Positions 49,049 through 56,161 of a stretch of 64,000 nucleotides of DNA are shown here, piece by piece. Source of the DNA: Saccharothrix australiensis. Lineage in GTDB: Bacteria > Actinomycetota > Actinomycetes > Mycobacteriales > Pseudonocardiaceae. The DNA lies in the NCBI RefSeq assembly GCF_003634935.1, contig NZ_RBXO01000001.1, forward strand, positions 7,651,501 through 7,715,500, given 5' to 3'. Position numbers and translations under genes: made by a program. Under the pieces are notes generated by a model that ran no database searches, was not told where the DNA came from, and saw nothing but the letters and a program-made list of their open reading frames with translations. Numbering within the stretch: the stretch's first letter is position 1; each line of letters begins with the position of its first letter.

Positions 49049-50245
49049 ATGACGAGGCGCCACGTGTTACCGCTGGCCATCGCGGCGGTGCTCATCACCT
49101 CCGCCGCACCGCCCACCCCGGCGCAACCGGTCGGCGCGCCCGCACCCTGGCGACCGGACGTGTCCACGATCGACGCCGACGACACCGGCGTGGTCCGGGA
49201 CGGGCCCGTGGTGCGCCTGGACGACGCCGCGCCGACGGTCGCCGGCACCGCCGTCCGCACCGGCCACCTCGTGCTGCCCCCGCACACCCTGGACGAGCCC
49301 GCCGACACGGTCGCCGCGACCGTCGAGGGCCGGGTGCCCGAGGGCGCGGAGGTGGCGGTCGACGTGCGCGGCGCACGCGACGGCGGCCGGTGGACGGAGT
49401 GGGCCGAGGCGCGCCCGGACGCGCCCGCCGTCCTCCCGACCGAGGTCCGCACCGTGCAGGTCCGCCTGGTCCTGTCCGCCACCGGGCGGAGCCCGGAGGT
49501 CGCCGGCCTCGCGCTGACCCCGTCCGCCGCGGGCGCGCCCACGAGGCCGGCGGGCGCGGCGGCCCTGGCGTTCCCGGTCTACGCGACCCGCGAGGGCCTG
49601 GTCGGCGGCACGACCGCCAACGGCCACGTGATCGCCGAACGGGACCACTTCGCCGCCCTGCCGTCCCGCCGCGCCCTGGCGACGAAGGACGACGGCGCCT
49701 ACAGCGTCCAGGTCTGCGCCGCCAACGGCCGCTGCGCGTGGGCCCCGGTCTGGGACGTCGGCCCGTGGAACACGAAGGACGACTACTGGAACCCGCCCGA
49801 CACCCGCGAGATGTGGCGCGACCTGCCGCAGGGCAAGCCGCAGGCGCAGGCCGCCCACCAGGACGGCTACCACGGGGGCAAGGACGAGACGGGGCGCGAG
49901 GTCACGAACCCGGCGGGCCTCGACCTGGCCGACGGCACCTTCTGGGACGGCCTCCGGCTCACCGGGAGCGAGTGGGTCACCGTGACCTACCTGTGGACCG
50001 GCGGCGGCCCGGTCGCCGTCGTCCGCACCGACGGCGAGCCGATGAACGTGCGCGCCGCCGCCACCACCGGGGCCGACCAGGTGGGCCTGGCGGCGAACCA
50101 CGCGCAGGTCGGGGTCGAGTGCCAGGTGACCGGCGAGCCCGTCACCGGCACGCAGGGCACGTCCGACGTCTGGTTCCGGATCGCGCCGGGCAAGTTCGCG
50201 GCGAAGGCCAACGTGGCGGGCGTCGCCGAGGCCCCGCCCTGCTGA
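49049..50245 (+). CDS. Secreted protein with SH3-like C-terminal domain
   Basis: A 398-residue exported protein. The signal peptide is RRHVLPLAIAAVLITSAAPP (about residues 3-22), cleaved near PTPAQPVGA. Residues 30-180 form a beta-rich region (VPEGAEVAVDVRGARDGGRW, TEVRTVQVRLVLSATGRS). Then come a middle domain with cysteines (YSVQVCAANGRCAWAPVWDV) and, from about 335, an SH3-like segment (NVRAAATTGADQVGLAANHA, then DVWFRIAPGKFAAKANV). Such domains bind cell-wall peptides. The precise function is unknown. ATG 49049 follows GAGGAG. It interrupts the run from menE to menA. Confidence 0.75.
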   Translation: MTRRHVLPLAIAAVLITSAAPPTPAQPVGAPAPWRPDVSTIDADDTGVVRDGPVVRLDDAAPTVAGTAVRTGHLVLPPHTLDEPADTVAATVEGRVPEGAEVAVDVRGARDGGRWTEWAEARPDAPAVLPTEVRTVQVRLVLSATGRSPEVAGLALTPSAAGAPTRPAGAAALAFPVYATREGLVGGTTANGHVIAERDHFAALPSRRALATKDDGAYSVQVCAANGRCAWAPVWDVGPWNTKDDYWNPPDTREMWRDLPQGKPQAQAAHQDGYHGGKDETGREVTNPAGLDLADGTFWDGLRLTGSEWVTVTYLWTGGGPVAVVRTDGEPMNVRAAATTGADQVGLAANHAQVGVECQVTGEPVTGTQGTSDVWFRIAPGKFAAKANVAGVAEAPPC

Positions 50246-50294
50246 GACGCACCCCACGGGTGCGCGGGGAGATCCATGTCGGAGGATGGGCGAC

Positions 50295-51167
50295 ATGGCC
50301 ACAGTCGCCCAGTGGATCTCGGGAACCCGACCGCGCACCCTGCCGAACTCCATCGCGCCCGTCCTGGTGGGCGCGGGGGCGGCGCACCACGTCGACGGCT
50401 TCGTCCCGCTCTGGTCGGCGCTGGCGCTGCTCGTGTCGGTGGCGCTCCAGATCGGGGTGAACTACGCCAACGACTACTCCGACGGCATCCGGGGGACCGA
50501 CGCGCACCGCGTCGGCCCGTTCCGGCTCGTCGGCTCGGGGGCGGCGAACCCGAAGGCGGTGCGCGCGGCGGCGTTCGCGGCACTGGGCGTGGCCGCGCTG
50601 GCGGGCGCGGCGCTGATCGCGCTCAGCGGTCGCTACTGGCTGGTCGCGTTCGGCGCGGTGTGCATCGCGGGCGCGTGGTTCTACACCGGCGGGCGCAAGC
50701 CGTACGGCTACTCGGGCCTGGGCGAACTGGCCGTCTTCCTCTTCTTCGGCCCCGCCGCCGTCCTGGGCACCCTGTACGTGCAGACCGGCGAGATCACCGG
50801 CATCGGCATCGGCGGGGCGATCGCGATGGGCTCGTTCTCGACCGGCGTCATGATCGCGAACAGCCTGCGCGACATCCCGACCGACCGGGAGGCGGGCAAG
50901 CGCACCCTGGCGACCACCCTGGGCGACCGCGACTCCCGCCGCCTCTACCTGGCCCTCATCACCATCCCGTTCCTCATCACCCTGGCCATCAGCCTGCGGC
51001 AACCCCTGGCGCTGCTGGCCTTCCTGTCCCTCCCCCTGGCCGCCCTGGGCGCGCTGCGGGTGGCGAGGGGCAGCAAGGGGCCGGCCCTCATCCCCGTGCT
51101 GCAGCACACGGGCCTGGCCATGCTCCTGTGGGCCGTCATCACCACGGCCACCCTGGTCATCGCCTGA
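50295..51167 (+). CDS. menA: 1,4-dihydroxy-2-naphthoate polyprenyltransferase
   Basis: A 290-residue UbiA-family membrane enzyme that attaches the polyprenyl chain to dihydroxynaphthoate and releases CO2. The two aspartate-rich loops are QIGVNYANDYSDGIRGTD (near residue 53) and MIANSLRDIPTDREAGKRTL (near 189), among about nine helices. ARPRTLPNSIAPVL-type GTRPRTLPNSIAPVLVGAG begins the protein. ATG 50295 is preferred because GGAGG lies 9 bases before it; ATG 50286 would directly abut that sequence. Confidence 0.93.
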   Translation: MATVAQWISGTRPRTLPNSIAPVLVGAGAAHHVDGFVPLWSALALLVSVALQIGVNYANDYSDGIRGTDAHRVGPFRLVGSGAANPKAVRAAAFAALGVAALAGAALIALSGRYWLVAFGAVCIAGAWFYTGGRKPYGYSGLGELAVFLFFGPAAVLGTLYVQTGEITGIGIGGAIAMGSFSTGVMIANSLRDIPTDREAGKRTLATTLGDRDSRRLYLALITIPFLITLAISLRQPLALLAFLSLPLAALGALRVARGSKGPALIPVLQHTGLAMLLWAVITTATLVIA

Positions 51168-51228
51168 CACCAGCCCTCGGGACGGCCACGCGCCGGCACG
51201 CACCGGGCACCGCACGGGTCGAGCCCAC

Positions 51229-51627
51229 CTACCACGCGTCCTCGGTGAAGCTCATCGGCTCGTCGTCATCCCGACGCTTGGGTCGGGGCGGTGCGACCCG
51301 CGGCTCCTCGCCCCGGCACAGCGCCGCCAACCGCTCCCGGTCCTTCTCGAACGCCGCCCGCACGCCGGGGTCGTCCGCCGCCTCGCCCGACAGCACCTGC
51401 CGCCAGCTCAGGTACCCGCCGGCGATCCGCCGCTGCAACGCCTGCAACTCGGGCGACGCCTCACCCGACTTGGCGAACAGCATGACCCGCCGCACGTCCT
51501 CGGCCGACGGCTCACGGGCCGGCCGGCGCAGCACGGCCGCTTCCCGCATCGCCTGGTCCGCGGCGGCCACCGACCTGGCCAGCACGTCCTCCGCCGTCAG
51601 CACTTCCGCGGTACGCCACATGCTCAC
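51229..51627 (-). CDS. Hypothetical protein
   Basis: A 132-residue soluble, mostly helical and strongly charged protein. TAEVLTAEDVLARSVAAADQ and AMREAAVLRR occupy the first third, SAEDVRRVMLFAKSGEASPE the middle, and a basic-acidic tail (PRPKRRDDDEPMSFTEDAW) ends it. GTG 51627 is favoured because AGGGG lies five bases before it; ATG 51621 is the alternative. I do not recognise the family. It lies between convergent menA and the desulfhydrase-like gene, 116 bases from the latter, and could be transcribed with it. Confidence 0.6.
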   Translation of the reverse strand: MSMWRTAEVLTAEDVLARSVAAADQAMREAAVLRRPAREPSAEDVRRVMLFAKSGEASPELQALQRRIAGGYLSWRQVLSGEAADDPGVRAAFEKDRERLAALCRGEEPRVAPPRPKRRDDDEPMSFTEDAW

Positions 51628-51743
51628 GGCAACCCCTTCCGACCCGCCGACCGGCCCGACGCACCGGTCGACGCTGCGACGCGGCGCACCCGCCCCGCGT
51701 TCCCCCCACCGCGCACTTTCCCGAAGGACCGCACCGCCACCCC

Positions 51744-52838
51744 TCAGGCCGACCAGGTCCCCGTGGCCCGGAACCGGGTCAACGTCGCCAGGTACGGCGC
51801 GAGGTCCATGCCCTGGGCCGCCACCCACTCGTCGTCGTAGTACGTGTTCGCGTACCGCTCACCCCCGTCGCACAGCAGCGTGACGACGCTGCCGCGCGTC
51901 CGGGACGCCCGCATCTCCGCGATCAGCTGGAACGCGCCCCACAGGTTGGTGCCGGTCGACCCGCCCACCCGGCGGCCGAGGACGTCCTCGACGTGCCGGA
52001 TGGTGGCGATCGACGCCGCGTCCGGGACCTTGACCATCCGGTCGATCACCTGCCCCACGAACGAGGGCTCGACGCGCGGCCGGCCGATGCCCTCGATGCG
52101 CGAGCCGCGCGAGCCCACCAGGCCGGGGTCGCCGTCGCGCCACGCGTCGAAGAACACCGAGTGCTCCGGGTCGACGACGGCCAGCCGCGAGCGCAGCTTG
52201 CGGTAGTGGATGTAGCGGCCGATGGTCGCGCTGGTGCCGCCCGTGCCCGCGCCGACCACCACCCACTCCGGTTCCGGCGCGGCTTCCAGGGACATCTGCT
52301 GGAAGACGGACTCGGCGATGTTGTTGTTGCCGCGCCAGTCGGTGGCCCGCTCGGCGTGGGTGAACTGGTCCATGAAGTGACCGCCGAGCTCGGCGGCGAG
52401 CCGCCGGGACTCGTCGTAGATCGCGCCCGGCTCGTCCACGAAGTGGCACCGCCCGCCCTGGCGCTCGATCAGCGCCACCTTCTCCGCGCTGGTGGACCGG
52501 GGCATCACCGCGATGAACGGCAGCCCGAGCAGCCGGGCGAAGTACGCCTCGGACACGGCCGTCGAGCCCGAGGACGCCTCGATCACGGGCGTGCCGCCGA
52601 CGACCCACCCGTTGCAGATGGCGTAGAGGAACAGCGACCGGGCCAAGCGGTGCTTGAGCGAGCCGGTGGGGTGGGTCGACTCGTCCTTGAGGTAGAGGTC
52701 GATCCCCCATTCGAGCGGGAGCGGGAAGTGCAGCAGGTGCGTGTCGGCGCTGCGGTTGGCGTCCGCCTCGATGATCGAGACGGCCTCGCACACCCACTCC
52801 CTGGTGCGGGAACTACATCGGTCTACCGAATTAATCAC
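51744..52838 (-). CDS. PLP-dependent cysteine synthase/desulfhydrase family enzyme
   Basis: A 364-residue fold-type II PLP enzyme. The lysine segment is [20 protein letters not shown] (SLKHR, near residue 63), the phosphate or substrate loop is [20 protein letters not shown] (near 90) and the PLP glycine loop is [20 protein letters not shown] (near 198). It resembles mycobacterial Cds1 (Rv3684), an L-cysteine desulfhydrase releasing H2S, more than CysK; this is recollection. GTG 52838 is 23 bases from the divergent ADP-ribosylglycohydrolase start, so the two share a very compact promoter region. Confidence 0.8.
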   Translation of the reverse strand: MINSVDRCSSRTREWVCEAVSIIEADANRSADTHLLHFPLPLEWGIDLYLKDESTHPTGSLKHRLARSLFLYAICNGWVVGGTPVIEASSGSTAVSEAYFARLLGLPFIAVMPRSTSAEKVALIERQGGRCHFVDEPGAIYDESRRLAAELGGHFMDQFTHAERATDWRGNNNIAESVFQQMSLEAAPEPEWVVVGAGTGGTSATIGRYIHYRKLRSRLAVVDPEHSVFFDAWRDGDPGLVGSRGSRIEGIGRPRVEPSFVGQVIDRMVKVPDAASIATIRHVEDVLGRRVGGSTGTNLWGAFQLIAEMRASRTRGSVVTLLCDGGERYANTYYDDEWVAAQGMDLAPYLATLTRFRATGTWSA

Positions 52839-52861
52839 GCCGGCACGATAACTTCTACGAG

Positions 52862-53854
52862 GTGACCTCACGCGTGAGCAGTTCCCTCCGCGGTTGCCTG
52901 CTGGCCGGCGCGGTCGGCGACGCGCTCGGCGGCTCGATCGAGTTCGACCGCATCGACCGCATCCGGGACCGGTTCGGCCCGGCCGGCCTGACGGACTACG
53001 CGCCCGCGTACGGCAGGCTCGGCGCGATCACGGACGACACCCAGATGACCCTGTTCACGCTGGAGGGCCTGGTCCTGGCCCGACGGCGGGGCAGCGACCC
53101 CCTGCACGAGGTGCGCGTCGCCTACGGCCGCTGGCTGCGCACGCAGGGCGGGCCGGAGGTGGCGCCCGACGGGTGGCTGCTGGACGTGCCCGCGCTGCAC
53201 CAGCTCCGCGCGCCGGGCAACACGTGCCTGACGGCGTTGCGGTCCGGCGTGCTGGGCACGGTCGACGCGCCGATCAACGACTCGAAGGGGTGCGGAGCGG
53301 TGATGCGCGCCGCGCCGGTGGCGCTGTGGTCCGACGACGTGCGCGAGGTGTTCATGCTGGCCGCGGCCACCGGCGCGCTCACCCACGGCCACCCCAGCGG
53401 CTACCTGTCGGCGGGTGTGCTCGCCGTGGTCGTCCGGCGGCTGCTGGACGGCGCGGAGCTGACCGACGCGATCGACGTCGCGCGCGACGAGCTACAGCGG
53501 TGGCACGGGCACGAGGAGCAGCTCGTGCTGCTGGACCTGGCCGTGGAGATGGGCACGCGCGGCGTCAGGCCCACGCCGGAGGTGATCGAGACGGCGCTCG
53601 GCGGCGGGTGGGTCGGCGAGGAGGCGCTGGCCATCGCGGTGCTCACGGCCCTGGCGGCGGAGAGCACCGCCGACGGGCTGCTGCTGGCGGTGAACCACTC
53701 CGGGGACAGCGATTCGACCGGCGCCCTGTGCGGGAACCTGCTCGGGGCGCGGGACGGCGTCGAGGCGATCCCGGAGCACTGGCTGTCCGGCCTGGAGCTC
53801 GCCGACGTCGTGGACCGCCTGGTCGCCGAGGCCGCCGAGGTGTTCGGCCGCTGA
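52862..53854 (+). CDS. ADP-ribosylglycohydrolase family protein
   Basis: A 330-residue all-helical di-metal hydrolase (DraG/ARH family) that removes ADP-ribose from proteins or small molecules. [20 protein letters not shown] begins the fold. Metal ligands lie in [20 protein letters not shown] (near residue 58) and [20 protein letters not shown] (near 279). [14 protein letters not shown] lies between them. No ADP-ribosyltransferase gene is visible in the window, so its target is unknown. It starts at GTG 52862. Confidence 0.88.
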   Translation: MTSRVSSSLRGCLLAGAVGDALGGSIEFDRIDRIRDRFGPAGLTDYAPAYGRLGAITDDTQMTLFTLEGLVLARRRGSDPLHEVRVAYGRWLRTQGGPEVAPDGWLLDVPALHQLRAPGNTCLTALRSGVLGTVDAPINDSKGCGAVMRAAPVALWSDDVREVFMLAAATGALTHGHPSGYLSAGVLAVVVRRLLDGAELTDAIDVARDELQRWHGHEEQLVLLDLAVEMGTRGVRPTPEVIETALGGGWVGEEALAIAVLTALAAESTADGLLLAVNHSGDSDSTGALCGNLLGARDGVEAIPEHWLSGLELADVVDRLVAEAAEVFGR

Positions 53855-53930
53855 CGGCGCACGGCGGCCTCGACCCGGAGCCGGGCCTCCCCTCGCGGGC
53901 GTCGCCGCGGCAACCGTGGACCGGCTCGAA

Positions 53931-53944
53931 CTACATAGGTAGGA
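53931..53944 (+). promoter_or_regulatory. Candidate PadR operator overlapping a -10 box
   Basis: CTACATAGGTAG (53931-53942) is a dyad (CTAC-N4-GTAG) that overlaps the likely -10 TAGGAT (53939-53944), eight bases before the padR GTG. GTGGAC lies about 18 bases further up as a possible -35. The geometry suggests autorepression. Confidence 0.45.
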
Positions 53945-53952
53945 TAAGCCGC

Positions 53953-54291
53953 GTGGAACCGCTGGAACGCATCGGGAAGGCCACCGTCGACGTGCTCGCG
54001 GCGCTGCTCGACGGCGACCGGCCCCGCTGGGGCCTGGAGATCATCAAGCTGACCGGCCGCCCGTCCGGCAGCGTCTACCCGCTGCTCGACCGCCTGGAAC
54101 GCGCCGGGTGGGTCACCTCGACCTGGGACGACGACGCCGACCGGCGCGGACCGCGCCGCCGGATGTACGTGCTCACCCCCGAGGGCGCTCGGGAAGCGGT
54201 CAAGGTGTGCTCGGCCAGGGCCGGCGGCCACCGGGCGGGCGACCGGAACCGCGGGACCGCCACCGCCCGGCGTGCGCAGGTGTCCCGATGA
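53953..54291 (+). CDS. PadR family transcriptional regulator
   Basis: A 112-residue winged-helix regulator. PRWGLEIIKLTGRPSGSVYP (near residue 26) contains helices 2 and 3 with the G-S-V-Y-P signature of PadR. LLDRLERAGWVTSTWDDDAD and RRGPRRRMYVLTPEGARE form the wing. The C-terminal dimer helix is short. The start is GTG 53953. Its stop overlaps the ATG of a small membrane-protein gene, so the pair may form a sensor-effector unit like other PadR-plus-membrane-protein pairs. Confidence 0.85.
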   Translation: MEPLERIGKATVDVLAALLDGDRPRWGLEIIKLTGRPSGSVYPLLDRLERAGWVTSTWDDDADRRGPRRRMYVLTPEGAREAVKVCSARAGGHRAGDRNRGTATARRAQVSR

Positions 54292-54587
54292 GCCGCCTCG
54301 CGCTGGTCCTCGTGACGGTCGCGGCGGCGTTCCTGCCGGTCGACCGACGCGCCCGCTACCTGGAGCAGTGGCGCGCCGACGTGCTCGGCGCGGCGGAACC
54401 GGGCCTGTCACCGCTGGGCGTCGCGTTCGGCGCGCTGCGCGTGGCACGGGCCCGACGAGGCGCCGCCACGCTCCCCGTCGGCGTCCTCGCGCTCGCCCTC
54501 AGGCTGCGCGAGAGCAGGCACGTCCTCGCCGTCCTCGCGGTGCTGCTCATCGCGAACCTGGGCGGCGGCATCCTGCTGGTCTTCTGA
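54288..54587 (+). CDS. Small membrane protein coupled to PadR
   Basis: A 99-residue protein with an N-terminal hydrophobic stretch (LALVLVTVAAAFLPV), a charged middle (RRARYLEQWRADVLGAAEPG) and a strong C-terminal helix (VLAVLAVLLIANLGGGILLV). Y-L-E-Q-W-R-A-D is common in small membrane proteins that follow PadR genes in actinobacteria; that link is from memory. Overlap with padR (ATGA) implies co-expression. The function is unknown. Confidence 0.7.
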   Translation: MSRLALVLVTVAAAFLPVDRRARYLEQWRADVLGAAEPGLSPLGVAFGALRVARARRGAATLPVGVLALALRLRESRHVLAVLAVLLIANLGGGILLVF

Positions 54588-54645
54588 CAGCGCCCCCCGA
54601 GGGCGGACAGCCGGTCCCACCGACCAGCGGCGGCCCGACCGCCAC

Positions 54646-54903
54646 CTACCCGGCCTCGCCCCGCAACTGGGCGCGCAGCTTCTCCCGCTCGGCCCGGCGC
54701 GCGGCCTGGCGCTCGTCCAACCCGCGGGCGACCCGCACCCGCAGGCCCCGGAACACGAACATCGAGATCGGCAGCGCGACCACCACGCCGACCGCGACGG
54801 CGACCAGCAACGGCACGTTGGCCAGCACGAGCGCCGCGGTGACCACGGCGACCATGCCCAACCGCGCGCCGACGTACAGCGTCACATCACGACCAAGGTG
54901 CAC
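54646..54903 (-). CDS. DUF4229 small membrane protein
   Basis: An 85-residue protein with two closely spaced helices (YVGARLGMVAVVTAALVLA and VPLLVAVAVGVVVALPISMF), then FRGLRVRVARGLDERQAARR and a charged coiled tail. This matches the actinobacterial DUF4229 pattern. It starts at GTG 54903, 11 bases after the stop of the second Lrp gene on the same strand, so both are probably on one transcript. Confidence 0.75.
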   Translation of the reverse strand: MHLGRDVTLYVGARLGMVAVVTAALVLANVPLLVAVAVGVVVALPISMFVFRGLRVRVARGLDERQAARRAEREKLRAQLRGEAG

Positions 54904-54914
54904 GGTTACCCAGG

Positions 54915-55382
54915 TTACGCGCTGCCCTCGGGAGCACCCGCCGCGGTGTTGGGACGCCCCTCGAAGCGCGTCGACAGCACGACCGTCGTCCGGGTGCGGG
55001 CCACGCCGGCGATCCGCCGCAGCCGGCTCAGGGAGCGCTCCAGGTCGTCGACGGTCGCGACGCGCACCTTCACGATGAACGACTCGTCGCCCGCCACCCG
55101 GTAGCAGGACTCCACCTCGATCAGCTCGCCCAGCGACACGGCCAGCTCGTCGTCGTCCGCGGTGTCCGTGGGGTGGATGCTGACCAGCGCCGTCACCCCC
55201 AGGCCGACGGCGCTCGGGTCGACCACCGCGTGGTAGCCGACGATGACCCCGGTCGCCTCCAGCTTGCCCACCCGCTCGTGCACGGCGGAGGCGGACAGCC
55301 CCACCTTGCGGCCCAGGTCCGCGTAGGTGGCCCGGCCGTTCTCCCGGAGTGCGGCGATGATCTGTCGATCAAGTGCGTCCAC
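54915..55382 (-). CDS. Lrp/AsnC family transcriptional regulator
   Basis: A 155-residue regulator. The N-terminal helix-turn-helix is LDRQIIAALRENGRATYADL then GRKVGLSASAVHERVGKLEA. The RAM domain runs from GLGVTALVSIHPTDTADDDE to VARTRTTVVLSTRF. CYRVAGDESFIVKVRVATVD is the ligand-pocket region. It differs clearly from the Lrp at 5279 in its effector domain. GTG 55382 gives the standard start. The target genes are unknown; divergent bldC lies 150 bases away. Confidence 0.85.
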   Translation of the reverse strand: MDALDRQIIAALRENGRATYADLGRKVGLSASAVHERVGKLEATGVIVGYHAVVDPSAVGLGVTALVSIHPTDTADDDELAVSLGELIEVESCYRVAGDESFIVKVRVATVDDLERSLSRLRRIAGVARTRTTVVLSTRFEGRPNTAAGAPEGSA

Positions 55383-55531
55383 CGGCCCAGCCTAGGGCCA
55401 CGGGCGGCGATGTCCGAACCGCGAACTTCGTCCCTTACTACCTCTTTACCATCACCCAAGCGTTCGAGTACCCGAAGGTCGGGATGCCACGATGCGTCCG
55501 GTACGTCTGTTCGCCACCGGGGAGGAAGACC

Positions 55532-55750
55532 GTGACCGTGACGCAGGGACACCAGGGGGAACGGCTGCTCACACCGGGCGAGGTGGCCAGCCTGTTCCGC
55601 GTCGACCCGAAGACGGTGACCCGCTGGGCCACCGCGGGCCGGATCGGCTCCATCCGGACGCCCGGCGGGCACCGCCGCTTCCGGGAGTCCGAGGTCCAGG
55701 CCCTGCTCTCCCAGCTGACCACCGAGGCGACCGAACCGGTCCGCCAGTGA
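55532..55750 (+). CDS. bldC: BldC-like MerR-type DNA-binding protein
   Basis: A 72-residue protein made almost only of a MerR-type winged helix. LLTPGEVASLFRVDPKTVTR, then WATAGRIGSIRTPGGHRRFR and ESEVQALLSQL are near-identical to Streptomyces BldC, the developmental regulator that binds direct repeats cooperatively. GTG 55532 follows GGGGAGGAAGACC and is preferred to the long upstream frame. It acts in the cytoplasm as a global transcription factor for differentiation and secondary metabolism. Confidence 0.88.
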   Translation: MTVTQGHQGERLLTPGEVASLFRVDPKTVTRWATAGRIGSIRTPGGHRRFRESEVQALLSQLTTEATEPVRQ

Positions 55751-55890
55751 CTCCGTCCGGCGCGACCCGGATGCCGCCGTCCGGCGCGACCGGCACGCCG
55801 TCGTTCGGCCCGGAAGCCCCCGTCGGCACCGCGCCGACGCCGTCCGCCACCGCGCCCGACCCGTCCGTCGGGGAACCGGTGCGACCGTGA
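55747..55890 (+). CDS. Possible small low-complexity ORF after bldC
   Basis: A 47-codon frame starts at a GTG overlapping the bldC stop as GTGA and encodes a Pro/Thr/Ser/Gly-rich peptide (for example TPSGATRMPPSGATGTPSFG). The overlap favours translation, but composition alone would also arise by chance in GC-rich DNA, and CGTCCGGCGCGACC is repeated in it. Low confidence that it is a gene. Confidence 0.25.
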   Translation: MTPSGATRMPPSGATGTPSFGPEAPVGTAPTPSATAPDPSVGEPVRP

Positions 55891-55942
55891 CCCCGTTTAC
55901 CTCCCGGACACGAGTAATCTCGTGGCAAAGGAGGTGGCGGCC

Positions 55943-56119
55943 ATGCTCTACGTGTTCGCGCTGATCGGCGCGCTCACCATCGCCGTGCTGCTGTGGCGCG
56001 CGTTCGGGCCGGACCGGATCGACACCGCCGCCGGTCGCCGCGTCATCGCGCCCGACGACGACCCGGAGTTCCTGCGCAAGCTGGGTGAGCAGAGCAAGAA
56101 GCGCCCGGAAGAGGAGTGA
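55943..56119 (+). CDS. Small single-helix membrane protein
   Basis: A 58-residue protein: one N-terminal helix (MLYVFALIGALTIAVLLW) and a short polar tail (DPEFLRKLGEQSKKRPEEE). AAAGGAGGTG at proper spacing fixes ATG 55943. The clean ribosome binding site and conserved-looking tail support a real gene. I know no function. It converges on the MinD-like gene with a hairpin in between. Confidence 0.65.
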   Translation: MLYVFALIGALTIAVLLWRAFGPDRIDTAAGRRVIAPDDDPEFLRKLGEQSKKRPEEE

Positions 56120-56126
56120 CGCGAAC

Positions 56127-56146
56127 GGGGCCTCGCCCGAGGCCCC
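56127..56146. terminator. Hairpin between convergent genes
   Basis: GGGGCCTC (56127-56134) and GAGGCCCC (56139-56146) form an 8-bp GC stem with a 4-base loop, directly after the small membrane-protein gene and before the MinD-like stop. Confidence 0.7.
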
Positions 56147-56161
56147 GGCCGCCCCGGCGGG

